NCBI GenBank assembly: GCA_948470475.1
Contig: OX419347.1
Location: 4,662,038 to 4,726,037, forward strand
Direction: 5' to 3'
DNA: 64,000 nt
Origin: Galaxea fascicularis
Taxonomy: Eukaryota > Cnidaria > Anthozoa > Scleractinia > Euphylliidae
The position numbers and the translations under genes were made by a program. This document shows positions 45,872 to 58,303 of the stretch, piece after piece (the stretch's first letter is position 1; the number at the start of each line of letters is the position of its first letter). The notes beneath the pieces are model-generated. The model made no database searches. It was not told the DNA's origin and saw only the letters and a program-made list of their open reading frames with translations.

Positions 45872-46177
45872 TTGAACCAGAGGTGACAATTAGTGGTGCT
45901 TCAAGACAGTTTGTGGTCGTAGGAAATAGCATACAATTGACTTGCCACTACAACTCTTCACCACCAGCATCTGAAGTCCAGTGGAGAAAAGATGGAGATA
46001 TCATATCAAGAAATGATACTTTGGAGAGTGATGCACGAGGCAACATAACAAATTTGGGTGAAAGTCAGGTGCAGCTAACAATCAGCTCTAGTATGCGAAA
46101 TGATGGTGGGAATTATACTTGTGTGGTTACAAACAGTGTTAATAATTCATCTGCAACAACAGCAATTGTGATTCAAG
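45872..46177 (+). CDS. Ig domain exon 13 (distinct subtype)
   Basis: 102 codons, phase 1-1, acceptor TTTCATTGCAG, donor GTTAGT. VEPEVTISGASRQFVVVG lead, LTCHYNSSPP, VQWRKDGDII, a long insert (ESDARGNITNLGES), NDGGNYTC, ending AIVIQ. The longest Ig exon here and not close to classes A or B. It sits directly before the FN3 exons and is the membrane-proximal Ig of the predicted ectodomain. Confidence 0.88.
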
Positions 46178-46653
46178 GTTAGTTTATGGCTTTTGATCAA
46201 CATTTATGACTTGAAGTTCTCCTTACATGTAGGTCCATACAATCAATCATTATTATACATTGTACTGTACATTAGTATTATTTTTAAAAATAATTAATTT
46301 GATGTATAGACATGTTTTTTCAATGCTTGTGTTATCCAATTAGAGGAAACCACCAGACATTAAATAAATATATAAGATCTTTAATTGGAGGTACTAAGAG
46401 ATACTGAAAGAGAACCACCCAAGGAAGTGTTTTTGCATGGTGTCTATTAAAGTATGTCTATGCATAGAAAACAAGAAAAAGGTTTGAGCATTTATGGATA
46501 TCTGTTTTTCTGCATATTAATGTAACACGTGTTGCTGTGCACGTATATGTTTTTACAAATGATAAGAATTCTTTAGCTTATAAAAATACCATACAGTCAA
46601 ACTTCTTGAAGGCGACCTCTTTTGGTGCACAACAAAGCAAAAAACTGAATTTA

Positions 46654-47662
46654 TTAACCCATTGACTACCAGCTGTTTTTACGTTTTTGGAGTGATTTTT
46701 CACCCATAAACAATCCATAGCATCTTGTGACTCTTTGTTTGAAACTACCATGGAAAGTGGTGCTGTCCTAAGGCACTGGAGGCTCAAGGATTCTGAAAAC
46801 GTCATTATGACGTAGCTATTTTTCATCCGTGGAGTTACAAGAACAGCCCAAGTTGGGTTTAATTGCGATTTTTGCTAAGTTTACAGCCATTTTTCATCTG
46901 TAGTGGCTGCCTGATGAGCATCACTAAGCGTGACGGTAGCTAAGAGTCCACTTTCTCAAAGAACCGAGCAAGGTGGTGTACTTTGTTGTCGAATTTGGCT
47001 TGTTACTCAACGAACTGGGAATCTGGCCGGTCGGACACTTAGTACCTTTGGGACTCGACTATTGATGAATTTCTTGACCTACTGCCACATATTTTGGAAT
47101 TTGTGAGCACTGAAGATCACCACAAGCACGAATTTTTGGCGGTAGGTCGAAGTGGCTGTAGACTTTACATGTGAAAGACTTGGGGAAAGGAACGGGCCCT
47201 TTCAAAAATTCTCGTTATTTCCCAGCATGCAATGCAGTTGAAATATTAAAAATGGCGGAAAGGCCCGAATGTACTGGAACAAAAGGCTGCATCTACGCTC
47301 GGGAGAAGAATATGAACAAAAAGTCTTTTCTACGTTAGAACAAAGACTGAATTTTGTTATGATGGTTGAAGTTTTGTTTTTCAGCAATGCTTTCTTTAAA
47401 AAACAGAAAGGCAAAAAGGGGCATTAATTTTTTGTCGTTTCTGTTTGACGTTAAAAACGGTCATTTTCATTCTTGTCCAAACTCAAAAGGCCATATTTGG
47501 TGAAAATTGTTTATTGGATATCCAAATTTAAAGGACATTCCATTTCGTGCTCACAACTGACAATTAAGGCAATATTCATGCGATCGAGAAAGCTGCAATG
47601 TTTTGAAGCACAGGAGTCTTGTGCAGGCGGTTAATTGGCTGGCATGGTAGTCAATGGGTTAA
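46654..47662. mobile_element. TIR element (TTAACCCATTGACTACCA ends)
   Basis: Terminal TTAACCCATTGACTACCA is inverted at 47645-47662. About 1 kb, no transposase recognised. It may be nested in a larger element, since TACAGTCAAACTTC (46593) and inverted GAGTTGAATGTA (48193) flank it more distantly. Confidence 0.6.
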
Positions 47663-48654
47663 CTAATTACAAAAAGATGAAACCTTTTACTAGGAAAAAT
47701 CAGGCTTAAAGAAAAGAATAAAAGTACTGACATACATTTGTATTTCACATCGGATAATATCTGGAATATCTTATCATACTACAGTTGAAACTTTGAGATT
47801 TTTGCAACAGATCACCATAACAATTCCTGTTTACCTACAGATCTAATTATGCACAGGCATCTTTTTTGTGTGTAAATGATTATTATCTTGTCAGTACTCC
47901 CAGGCAGCACTATGAAAACCTGAACTTTTGTGACATTTTATTTTTAATGATTTTATAAAGATCATAGTATTACATGATCATGTTGGGTGGTTGTGAAGTG
48001 GAAACAGAAAACAAAAAAATACGTCAAATTTTTGGCCTAAAAAGTGGCTGGGGCCACTTAAGAAATTTGAGTAGTATTGCTTGCCAGAGAGTTTTTGAAA
48101 CAGTGTTTGACTGAGAAACAAAATGGTCATTTACAAAGTGGTCGCTTACGAGAGGTGGTCACTGATGAGAATTAAGTGATTGCTATGAGAGAGTTGAATG
48201 TATGTTACATGTTCTTTTTGTTTTTACAAATTTTTATGGAAATCGTCTTCAAAATACAGTACATTGTATCAATTGGATTTGCTCTGACAAAGGGCTAATG
48301 CTCGAAATGTCAGCTTTTTTGAATCCTTGTATGGAGGCCAATTTACAGTATCAACTCCATTGTTATAACCAAATTTTCATGTTAAAAATATTAAGCTAAA
48401 TAAATATTAAGATAACTGCTGCAATGTAAAATTGTTAATTTGGTGTTTACTTGGGCAACCGGTTTCAGTTGAGGTTAAATAAAAAAAATGCTAACACTCA
48501 GATATCATTAAGCAAATAAGGTAACAAGTTTCCTAGGAATGTATGACTATAATAATAGGAAATTTGCCATGATTACGATCTCAGTCATGTACATATTTTG
48601 CTCTTTTTGTTGTTTTATTGGATCACTGAAAGTGTTGTTTTTTCTTAACTACAG

Positions 48655-48972
48655 TGGTACCTGACCCACCGAAGGATGTGATAGTTGACTTTCAGGGTTC
48701 GCGAGTGGTAAATGTCTCCTGGAAAGCTGGTTTTAATGGGAACAGTGACATTCGTAACTATACAGTGGAGATCAGGGAAGATAATCAGAATTTTAGACCT
48801 GCCACATGTCAGGGATTATCGAATAGTTCCTGTGTAGTATCTGGCTCCATCACAAGTGCTTCTCTTACAGGACTTTTTCCTTGGACTATGTACTATATTA
48901 GGGTGTTTGCAGCTAACAAAGTTGGTACTAGTGGTAACAGCACAGTGGTTAACACAACCACCGAAGAAGAAG
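48655..48972 (+). CDS. FN3 domain exon 1
   Basis: 106 codons, phase 1-1, acceptor AACTACAG, donor GTACAG. Fibronectin type III: PDPPKDVIVDF start, VSWKAGFNG B strand, IRNYTVEI C strand, LFPWTMYYIRVFAANKVGTSG F/G region. One Cys pair (ATCQG...SSCVV) is unusual for FN3 and could form an extra disulfide. Confidence 0.88.
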
Positions 48973-49021
48973 GTACAGTGTATGTTGACTTAAATATATT
49001 ACTACACAGTCTACAATGTGT

Positions 49022-49167
49022 ATGTTGTGGTTCAATTTTATTTTTGGTTTACATGTTATTTAATCCTTTGTTTTGGGGTATGGTAATATTTGTACATGTA
49101 TAATAATAAGTTTGAAACAAAGGCAAATAAAATATTTAAACCAACAATAAAATTGAACCACAACATT
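49022..49167. mobile_element. Foldback MITE (ATGTTGTGGTTCAATTTTATT arms)
   Basis: ATGTTGTGGTTCAATTTTAT at the left is inverted at 49148-49167. A solo half of the same family (TTTAAACCAAGGATGAAATTG) lies at about 51174-51210. Intronic. Confidence 0.65.
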
Positions 49168-50452
49168 TGCATGTTGTGGTTTAAACTCATTGCCAGTTGA
49201 TGAGCTTAGAAGCTGGTGCCATAGAGGTTGGTGGGATCCTAAGCAATTCAGGTACAGCAGGGAGGTAACCATGGCAACCCTGTGAGTGGGAACCACCCCA
49301 GCAAGCAGCTGCCAACAGGCACCGTTACACTGAAAGGAATTCAGTGGAATATTTTCCATTTACCATCCTTACCAACCTTAAGCACTATTAGGTGGGAGAG
49401 AACAGGACCAGAATCCACAAAAATTCACTCAAAGAACTAAGTAAAGGCTGAATTAATCTGCAAAGATTCACAACCGCTGAATGAATTGGTGAATATTGGC
49501 AAACAATGATCCACAGTGTTCACTCAAAGCCAAGCACATGTAATCTGTCTCTGCAAATTCTATGAGTGCTCACACTGCAGATTACTTGCACAAATAAGCA
49601 AGACTGCTGGCAGCATTGGCTCAAGTTTAACCTTGCCTAAATTGTATTTTGCCACATTTAAATATTATTATTTCCTGGTTTAAATTTTTTTTAACTAGTT
49701 TGATTTTTCTGATTATGGTAGTGAATTTGACACAGAAGAGAATAACACATTTTTAAACCAAATACAAATTTCGACCATGGCATGCAATCTCTTAATTAGC
49801 TTATTACTTCTACATTAATAATAAATTATTTTGTACTACAACATACATTAAGGTTGTGGTTAGTGTCATGTGCAGTCTCTCATTCATTTAGCCAGAATCT
49901 TTCATTTTGCTCTCTTTGACTAGTGGTTGGGAAATGAGTGATTTTTCTTACTGAAAGAATGATAATTTAATACAAGCAGGTACACTGTACCTGACATTGG
50001 AGTATACCAAGCCTGAAATAGGATTGCCATTTTCTTTTTTTTTTTTTTTGTTATTATGCCGTAATAGCGTAACGGACAAGCCTAACTTTCAAAAAGGGGA
50101 ATCTATACCTTATAACGTAATAGACTTTGTTTATTGCAGCCGAACTGAAATACCATTTTTTCTGGGGGGATGGGTGGGGGGTATTTGGGGTGAGGGAACG
50201 AAGTAGAGGGGGGCAGGGGGGAAAGGTTAGGGAGGGAGGTAGCAAAGGGAAAATGGCTGAAACAGGCAAGCAGGAACACGCTATTACAAAGACAGGAGGA
50301 AAACGCAGAAACATGCTATTACGTTATTACGAAGTAATAAGAGGAAAACAGGGAAATGGTGATCCTATTTTTAACGGGCAGCATATGCATTGGAGAGCAG
50401 ATACCAACAGAAGATAATGATAGTAACAAAATGAATTTATGTATGTCAACAG

Positions 50453-50520
50453 CTCCCAGGATTGCTCCATCCTTCACTGTGACTGTTCTCAATTCCACTG
50501 CTGTTAATGTATCTTGGCAG
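50453..50520 (+). CDS. FN3 domain 2, first exon
   Basis: Twenty-three codons, entering in phase 1 and leaving in phase 0: APRIAPSFTVTVLN, then VNVSWQ. It encodes the A and B strands; the intron after the conserved Trp splits the domain, the only FN3 here built from two exons. Acceptor ATGTCAACAG, donor GTATGA. Confidence 0.8.
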
Positions 50521-51258
50521 GTATGATTGGAATGTAATATTATTGTAATAATTTCTTATATCTGTTTAACAAATAGATTCCCTGTTGTTATGTGTCTGCT
50601 CAGTAGTAGGTCACAGATGATGGCAAAATTTAGTAACAACAAAAGAGTGGCTTACAAGGCGATAGCTTAGTGTGTCACTGTTGTTCTTGCAACATTTTGA
50701 TATCTTCTGTGATCTAATACTGAGCAGACCCACAGCAATGTGGAATCTATTTGTTTTATATCATGAAGAAACATTTTGTGGTTCCTTTAGTCACAGTTGA
50801 CTGAGACTGCCTGAGTATTTTAAGTCTTTTTTTTTTCTTCTTGCTTTTGGAATTTGTCCACAGCCTTGGCAAGACTTTTTTCTACATCTTTGTTTGCCCA
50901 ATCTGGTAAAAATAATGTCCTCTAAATTTTCAAACCTTTCCACCATTAAAACAGAACCTGGAGGAAAATAGTGTTTATGATGACATCATCTGTGTGTGAC
51001 TGTCCTCTAGTACTGCTGTAGATCATAAGTAAGAACCAGTGAAAATGCATGCCTAATATAGCTTATATGAAAAGTAATATTTCTAATCCTTGTTAGCTAG
51101 AACTACATATAGTACATATAGTATAATACTCTCACCTGTACACATTACCATTCCCCAAAACAAGGAAACTAAAATTTAAACCAAGGATGAAATTGAACCA
51201 CAACATACTGTATGCTTGAGAATAAGATTAATTGCTTATTTTCTTTTTATCTGTTTAG

Positions 51259-51490
51259 ATACTGACCAAACAAGAAGGCAGAGGAGATATTCTTGGTTAT
51301 TTTATTTTGTACAAGGAAACAGAAGGAAGTGCAGCAGAACAAAATCTAACTGTTCGTGGAAAGGAAACTACCTCATACCTAGTGACATCATTAAAAAAGT
51401 ACACTGAATATCAGTTTTCCATACAGGCTTTTAACAGCAAGGGTGCTAGTCCTACGAGCACCTTCTTGAACAGGACGACAGATGAAGACA
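51259..51490 (+). CDS. FN3 domain 2, second exon
   Basis: Enters in phase 0 and leaves in phase 1, completing the domain: ILGYFILYKETEGSA, VTSLKKYTEYQFSIQAFNSKG, LNRTTDED. The Y-x-F-x-I-x-A and G-x-S-P pattern is diagnostic of FN3 F/G strands. Confidence 0.88.
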
Positions 51491-51734
51491 GTAAGTTGTT
51501 TCATCATCACTCTTTTTTGGTCTTTTTTTTTTCGTCCAAATGAGCTGAATTTTTGCGTGTGGTCTCCAATTTAATAGAAAACTACAGCCCTGCACTTTTT
51601 TCCGCTGGTTTGCGCTTCGTTTTCGAGTAAAAGCGGATAGAAAAAACTCGGCGGTGCTTTTTGAGATCTTGTGTTCAACGAGAAACAAAAGAAACCTTTT
51701 GTAACATGAAAGATACAATGTATGTAAGTGAATA

Positions 51735-51890
51735 ACAACGCCAGTGGCTTCATAGCTCAGTTGATAGAGCATCGCACCGGAATCGCGAGGTAACGAGTTC
51801 AAACCCCGTTGAGGTCCTGAATTTTTTTCGGGCTTCTTTACGCAATTGCAAAAATTGCGATCACAACTGCAACGATCATTCTTCATTTGA
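51735..51890 (+). repeat. tRNA-derived SINE, first family
   Basis: GGCTTCATAGCTCAGTTGAT...AGAGC head, B-box-like GAGTTCAAACCCC, then CCTGAATTTTTTTCGGGC and ACGCAATTGCAAAAATTGCG body. Best-preserved copy of the family in the window. Confidence 0.8.
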
Positions 51891-54250
51891 TGATAGTAAT
51901 GTCATGAGGTTTATAATTTTATCAATCATAAATCTTTGTCATCCTTGGTTCTTACTGTCCATGAAAATTTTCACGGTGTTCGTTTGATACTTAATATCCA
52001 TGCATTTAGTATAGAACGCGAAAACCACTTTGATTTCCAAATCCCATGCTTTTATATACATGTATATTTATGACTTAACATTTATTTTACTTAAACAATG
52101 ACAGGTAAGTAGTCCATGCCAACTATTTTGTGCGCACGAATAGTGTCGTATTGCATCTCCTTGTACTCAATTTTGTGTTTCACTTGGCAATGTTAATTCT
52201 CACGTATCGCTAATTTGAATTTGAACTTATTAATGTCACAGCAAGCTTTAAAAGTTAATCAACCTCTTGCAGATACAAACCTCTTCTTTGGTTAGGGTAG
52301 TAACAGTATTATTAATAATTATCTTGTTTCAAAAAGTTTACTGATGAGACAATAATAAAATTAATAATATTAACATGGTAATCAGTTCCTGTGTTTAACA
52401 CTTGCCATTTTCTAACAAAATGTTAGGGTTAACTGCAGTATAATGGTATGATAACTGAATTGCCTGAGCTTAACCTACCATTTTTTTTTGCTGAGGTGGT
52501 AACCAGTATTATACTTGTACACTGTGCCCTGGCTATTAATTTTATGAAAAGCCCCTTGTGCATTTTTACATTTATGTAGTTTTCCAAAGTGCATGTAATA
52601 GGTGAGGGCACCTGCATGTGTCACATGATGTGTAGTTAATGTGTTCCTGCTCAGGGTTGCCAAAAAGTGCTGGCAGCCGGTGATGTCCCCGGCTACGAGT
52701 CGTCGGTAAAAAGAGAAAATGTAGGGAAAAACAGTGTTGCCCTCTAACTGCCGTCTTCTTTCCTAGATTCTACTTCTACTCAAAATCTTTTTGACAACCA
52801 TGCTTGCTAACACAATGTACCCATGTGAAGTAATCAATAATTATACATGTTCGTGAGAGTACCTTAATTTTCACAATACCCCTTTGGGCATAGCAGTTGT
52901 GTTTGAAAACACGAGCAGTATTGCATGATGACACAAGTAGCCAACTGCCTGCCGCTCCTTCTTTAATTCCTCACTGGCCACTCTGTCTGTCTGGCTTCTT
53001 TCTAAATCAGATGTCATGGAATTTCTGGAGTCATTGGACACTCTCTTACCCAGTAAATGAAATGAATTTTGTGATCTTCATTGTGAAAGTTGATGTCATC
53101 TTTCTGGACCTTTTGTCGGTGAGGTGTCACCACTTCAATCTCTTATTCACTGCCACAGCCTGCCTCTTTTGGATTAGTATGGGTAATAGCATGGCCTGTA
53201 TTGGTATTTGGCAATAATACTGTGAGTGATATTTCAAAATTGTCCAAAATACTACGAGCCGCGAAGCACTCATTTATTTAATTTTGGAGTCTGCGAGGAG
53301 ACATGAAATTCGGGGGGGTACCAGGCATTACTCTAAAAAAATTGGCTGAATGAAAGATGGCGGAATCAGATCAGAGGCTAAGATCTCTTGAGTATGTTGT
53401 TATGCTGTAAACTCGACAGAAGACATTCTTAGCCTTCAAATACAAGCAGCAAGCGCGATACCAAAATTTTAACCTTAGTAGATTTTCTGAAGAGAACGGT
53501 TAGATGAACAAGTCAATTGGCATACGTCATGGAAGAAGATCACGATTCCGACTGACTTGAGGTCCCTAATCTCGAAAGGAGGTCTTGCGAGACCATCGGT
53601 TCATATTCCGCCTGAGGCGTAGGAAGAGTTGAGAGGGCTTGGCTTTACTTGGCCGCCGCACAATTAAGCTTATGCATACTTCGAGTTCGTTTATTTGAAT
53701 TCCAACATTAATCTCTGTTCAGTGGCATCAGTGCTAAAAGAATGGACAATACAGTTCGTGATTTCATTTTACCGGCGTCAGGTCAAAGAGAGCTTTACTC
53801 TCGGAAGTGAACATGCGAGTAATGAACCTTTAAAGTTTACTTACTTCCAGAATGAGGCCGGCCCCTGTGACGTTTCTGGGCCCTCCTTGGGCTTTTTGAG
53901 CCTCTTCAACTAATTTTTAAGTTATACAAGGGGAACGTTCCCTGTTTTACTCAATAATGACCAACGAACTTGGTCACGAAATAATGTTTTTCTGTCGTAG
54001 AAAATTGATGTAACAAAGTTCGTGTGGCAATCTTACAAGCCGTGTTTGTTTTGATTTAAGATGTAAGCTCGCGCGATGGTTGGTGACCAGATTTCGTATT
54101 TAATTTACGCATGTATTTCTGCTTAGCCACATCACAATTGTATTTCAAAAAATAAGGTGCACATCCTAAAGACTTGCAGTGATCGATTTGTCACGGAATG
54201 GTTGCGTACTTGGGGTTTATCTCACGGTCTCACGGTTATGCAAAGCTTTA

Positions 54251-54368
54251 TCGTGATATACCATAGAGTATCCCACTTATCACTTGCATTTTCCTTGCCT
54301 ACAAGGTGTGTACGAAGTAACTACAGCTGACTCGTCACTGAGTCATACGACATTCCATGGTATATCAC
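54251..54368. repeat. Foldback repeat (GTGATATACCAT arms)
   Basis: Short inverted ends about 118 bases apart; probably a small MITE. Confidence 0.5.
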
Positions 54369-54619
54369 TCGAAAGCATTGTATAACCAGTAGTATGCATA
54401 TATATAAATCGCTCAAAAGCTTCCGCGACTAACGCCAATTGTGTTGACCAGTTCATCTCACCGTTGTCTCCAAAACATCTATACGTGGGTTAAAACGTCA
54501 ATATAGTGTTCAATGCTTACAGTTGCGCTATCCCTAACAATTTCTTCTGTCGAGTCTACACCGTGTTGGACACCGAATCATTTTCTGGTTCCGCCATATT
54601 TGTTAGAATTGCCCAGTAC

Positions 54620-54835
54620 TCTGCGAATTGAATTAAATTGAATTGAATTTTGGAGGATTAATTGAATGAATAATGACGAATCAAATAAATGCTTTAGAGG
54701 AATTGAATTGAATGACATATCCGGTAAACTGAATTGAATTGAATGAGCCTTGAGGGATTGAACTGAATGAATACAGACGTTTTAAATGAATACAAGGATT
54801 AAATTGAATGAATATTGTGATATTGAATATTGCTA
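54620..54835. repeat. GAATT/TGAATGAAT-rich low-complexity tract
   Basis: Irregular array of GAATTGAATT and TTGAATGAAT words over about 200 bases. Intronic. Confidence 0.8.
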
Positions 54836-55234
54836 CATTTGGCTTGCCATACATGGCTCAATACGAGTTGCAGTCATCACAAGTGCAGTTTACTGACAGT
54901 AACACAACACTGGAAAGTCATAAGACATGAGAGCTTTCTGCAGCACCTCATGGTTAAACCTTCTGTGAAAGTAAAATATCTGTTAAAAACATAACGCTGG
55001 CCAAGGTTTAACACTAACCGTCTTCTGTACAAGTCGCTAAAATTAATCCAGCTGCTACTCTTTCACTGAAAAGCAGCATTACTTTCCTCAGTACATCTCT
55101 TTAATTTATTGCTGTGGAGACTAATATGTTCCAATTAAAAGCTAGTGTTACCATATCGCGTTCTCATGCACCATTTTCTTTTGGTTATAAGTGCTTTACA
55201 AGTTCCTGGTGAATCGTCTTGATTTTGCCTTTAG

Positions 55235-55561
55235 AACCAACTGGACCGCCAACCGACTTTGAAGTGCGCCCCGATTCAAAAACGTCCCGGAGTATTACAA
55301 TTTCATGGGCTTCAGTCTCTGATAGTCTTAAAAATGGGATAATAACTGGATACAGAGTAATTTATCGCGCTTTGCCAAATGGAATTAACTCCACTGTAAC
55401 TGTGAATGCCAGTGAAGGAAGTGAAAGTGAAAGAGAAACAACTGTAAAAACGTTATACGGACTAAATGAGTTCACAAACTACAGCGTAAGGGTGTTGGCA
55501 TTCACTGTAAAAGGAGATGGACCACCAAGTGTTGCTATAACTTTTCAAACAGAGGAAGACA
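55235..55561 (+). CDS. FN3 domain exon 3
   Basis: 109 codons, phase 1-1, acceptor TTGCCTTTAG, donor GTAAGT. PTGPPTDFEV start, ITISWASVSD, GIITGYRVIYRAL, LNEFTNYSVRVLAFTVKGDGP. Clearly the relative of the repeated FN3 that follows (GIITSYTIVYKS, FASTVKGDGP), so it may be the array's ancestor type. Confidence 0.9.
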
Positions 55562-56679
55562 GTAAGTGACGTACAACTCTGGCCATCTTTTTATGTGCTT
55601 GGTATACAATATGTACGCAGCATACCTGGATCAATGCCTGGTGACATCTGGTCATTTTTATGCCGGAATGATAGAAGACTGTTAATAGTACTTCAGTAGA
55701 AACATAAGGGAGGGATAGCTGTGTAGTTCATTCAGGTGACATAAGGAGAAAGGGCCATCTTGGGAACAAGGCAAAAGTGAATAATCAGACATTCAACGTT
55801 TGTGTAACTAGAAACACAAATTAAGAAATAAATTAATAAAGAAATTAATAAAGAAATAAAGTCATATGTCAGAATGAAACTAACCATGCAGTTCTTTGTA
55901 CTTGTTTCACGAGCTAATGTTAGTCGCACTACCATAATAAAATTGGTAATTTTAAGTTAAAAATCCAGTAAATGTTTTATAGGCTATTTCCACTGACAAC
56001 ACACCTGAAAACCTGTTCAAAAGAGGTTATAGAAAATTAATGTGGCCACAGCTAATGAGACGAGGAAAGTAGTAATTATTTTCATTTGCAGGATGTATAC
56101 TAGTTTGAACGTCTCATGGCCAGCTAAATTTTTCAATGCGTTTTTCGAAATTGTCGAAGCGTGTTTACAGAAACAAAGTAAGGGATAGTTTGTAATCTTA
56201 CTTTGCACAAGTGCAACAGAACGTTTACCATGTCAACGATTTCCAGCAGTTTTAAAGTGTTTTCCAGGGGGAAAAACTAACGCGAATCCGATAACAATTT
56301 TCTACTTATGAATGACCGATTTTTGGTAACCATGTGGTCAGTTGTTCCAAGTTGATTGACGCTTATATAATCCTCGATCAAAATTTAACCAAGTTTTAAT
56401 CTGGCTGCTGAGAATATTTTGACATTTAATAACTATGGCCAAACTTAAGCTGAGTAAAGAAAAGTCTTTGTCCAAACTAAAAAATCTTAATCTATTTACG
56501 ATTTAACGTGAATCAAAGTGCAAACAAACCTCTGCGTTTGCTAAACACCGATTTTAACGACTGAAACTTTCACAAATTTCAATTCCGTCTTAGTGAACAA
56601 TGTATTCAGATATTGTATTGAAAAATTCCGGACCTAAACTTAAATTTGTTCACGAATCATCACTTTATTTCTTCAACAG
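55562..56679. other. Intron before the FN3 tandem array
   Basis: Not homologous to the array introns except for the last dozen bases before the acceptor (ATTTCTTCAACAG), which marks the left edge of the array at about 56668. No coding exon. Confidence 0.6.
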
Positions 56680-56979
56680 AACCTGACGGTGCTCCACAAA
56701 ATGTGGCGGAACATAACACTAGCTCAACCAGCATCTTAGTTACATGGAATGAGGTGCCAGTAGAACAACAGAATGGTATCATCACCAGTTACACCATTGT
56801 CTACAAGTCACAAACAGAGAATCACAATGGAAATGTTCCAGTTGGTGCTAATGAACGGCAAAAGAACATAACAGGGCTGAAGGAGTATGTGTTCTATAAT
56901 ATCACGGTGTTCGCATCTACTGTGAAAGGAGATGGACCAGAAAGCAGTCCGGTTCTTGTTGTTAGAACAGACCAGGACA
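56680..56979 (+). CDS. FN3 array exon, copy 1 (type A)
   Basis: One hundred codons, phase 1-1, acceptor CTTCAACAG, donor GTAAGT. One FN3 domain: PDGAPQNVAEHNTSS, ILVTWNEVP, GIITSYTIVYKS, ITGLKEYVFYNITVFAS, KGDGPESSP, VVRTDQD. Three N-glycosylation sequons (NTS, NIT, NIT). Similar in style to FN3 repeats of LAR-type phosphatases, Sidekick and DSCAM. Confidence 0.92.
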
Positions 56980-58003
56980 GTAAGTAACTTCTATCGCAAG
57001 GCTTCCATTAGTTACATCTATTAAGCTAATTTTTTAAAGCAACATAACGTTTTTTAAAAGTATGCTTCGACAGTCTTCTGTCATCTTCAGATGAGATGAG
57101 TACAGAGTTGAATATATAGATAGCGCAAAGTGCTATTTAACCTTAAAAATAGCAGTGTTGGTAAAGTTTTAATTAGCTTTTTCAAAAATTTCAAAGCATG
57201 TTTTCCAAGAAGAGGAAGAAAACTATCGCATAGTTCGTAATACTTGTGCAACAAGTCGTTTGTTTGTCGACGATTTCCGTAATTGTTACTTTAATGTTCA
57301 AGAGAAAAGCACTGGTTTGGCAACTATCCGAGTATACGTTTTTATTAAGGGATTATTGTTAACTATGGTCAGTTGTTCGTGGCTGCCGAATTGATATTCG
57401 ATCTAAAGGTAAGAACGTTTTTGACGAGGAATTTTGGGCTACAAGTCAAGAAGAGTTTTCGTCCACCCTGAAGGGAAAAAATCCTTTCGAAAACTTTCTA
57501 TTCATAAGTTATTAAACTGGAATCAAAGTTCACACTAACAGTGTGTTCCCCTGCAGTGCTCGACCAAAACTTTGTAACAAGCTAGTCCATGGGCCAGTGG
57601 AGTCTAAAATATACCAGCCAAATGGCGTCATTTGGTGGCCCAGCATTGCGATTACCGAGCTTGTATCAGCTAAATTGTTGTTTGACATTCCTTTTGGGGT
57701 CAACTTACCTCGAAGCCGGTTGAATCTCTCTTCCGCAATACTATCTCCAAATTCTCTTGTATTACAAGTAGCCCAGTGGCTAGTGGTTCTCCAATTTTAC
57801 CAGGCCAAACCAAATGTCATCTAGTCCTGGGCGGTCCTGGGCTGGTGGTCTGCCGCTGTAATGTCGAACACTGGTCTTAATAGTGCAGGTAACGACTAAA
57901 CTGTACACAATTTTAATTACAATTCAGTAAATTCTACGGGTAAAAAATGAATTCTCTAATGAACCGTCAAGTAAAGTCGTTTACCTTTCCATTTCTTCAA
58001 CAG

Positions 58004-58303
58004 AACCTGACGGTGCTCCACAAAATGTGGCGGAACATAACACTAGCTCAACCAGCATCTTAGTTACATGGAATGAGGTGCCAGTAGAACAACAGAATGG
58101 TATCATCACCAGTTACACCATTGTCTACAAGTCACAAACAGAGAATCACAATGGAAATGTTCCAGTTGGTGCTAATGAAAGGCAAAAGAACATAACAGGG
58201 CTGAAGGAGTATGTGTTCTATAATATCACGGTGTTCGCATCTACTGTGAAAGGAGATGGACCAGAAAGCAGTCCGGTTCTTGTTGTTAGAACAGACCAGG
58301 ACA
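58004..58303 (+). CDS. FN3 array exon, copy 2 (type B)
   Basis: Same predicted protein as copy 1; differs by a silent CGG-to-AGG Arg codon at 58180. Phase 1-1, so it adds exactly 100 residues. Confidence 0.92.

Larger units (their letters stand above)
51891..55234. other. Intron between FN3 domains 2 and 3
   Basis: No plus-strand coding exon supported. A minus-strand open frame of roughly 80 codons around 52870-53070 (with EELKKERQAVGYLCHH) looks like a decayed transposon gene but was not identified. An inverted GTGATATACCAT / ATGGTATATCAC pair brackets 54251-54368, and a GAATT-rich tract follows. Confidence 0.4.

Noticed and set aside
51452..51886. 144-codon minus-strand open frame
   Set aside because: It overlaps a real plus-strand FN3 exon and a SINE and shows no domain pattern.
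52870..53070. Minus-strand frame of about 80 codons with EELKKERQAVGYLCHH
   Set aside because: Composition looks protein-like, but neighbouring frames are broken and I recognise no family; probably a decayed transposon gene, not reported as a feature.
57543..57824. Open frame of 74-93 codons repeated in every intron of the FN3 array (57543, 58867, 60191, 61515, 62839)
   Set aside because: It opens with GTG, not ATG, and the CCCCTGCAG acceptor-like site gives an early TAG in the phase needed to splice with the FN3 exons. It recurs only because the whole unit is duplicated.
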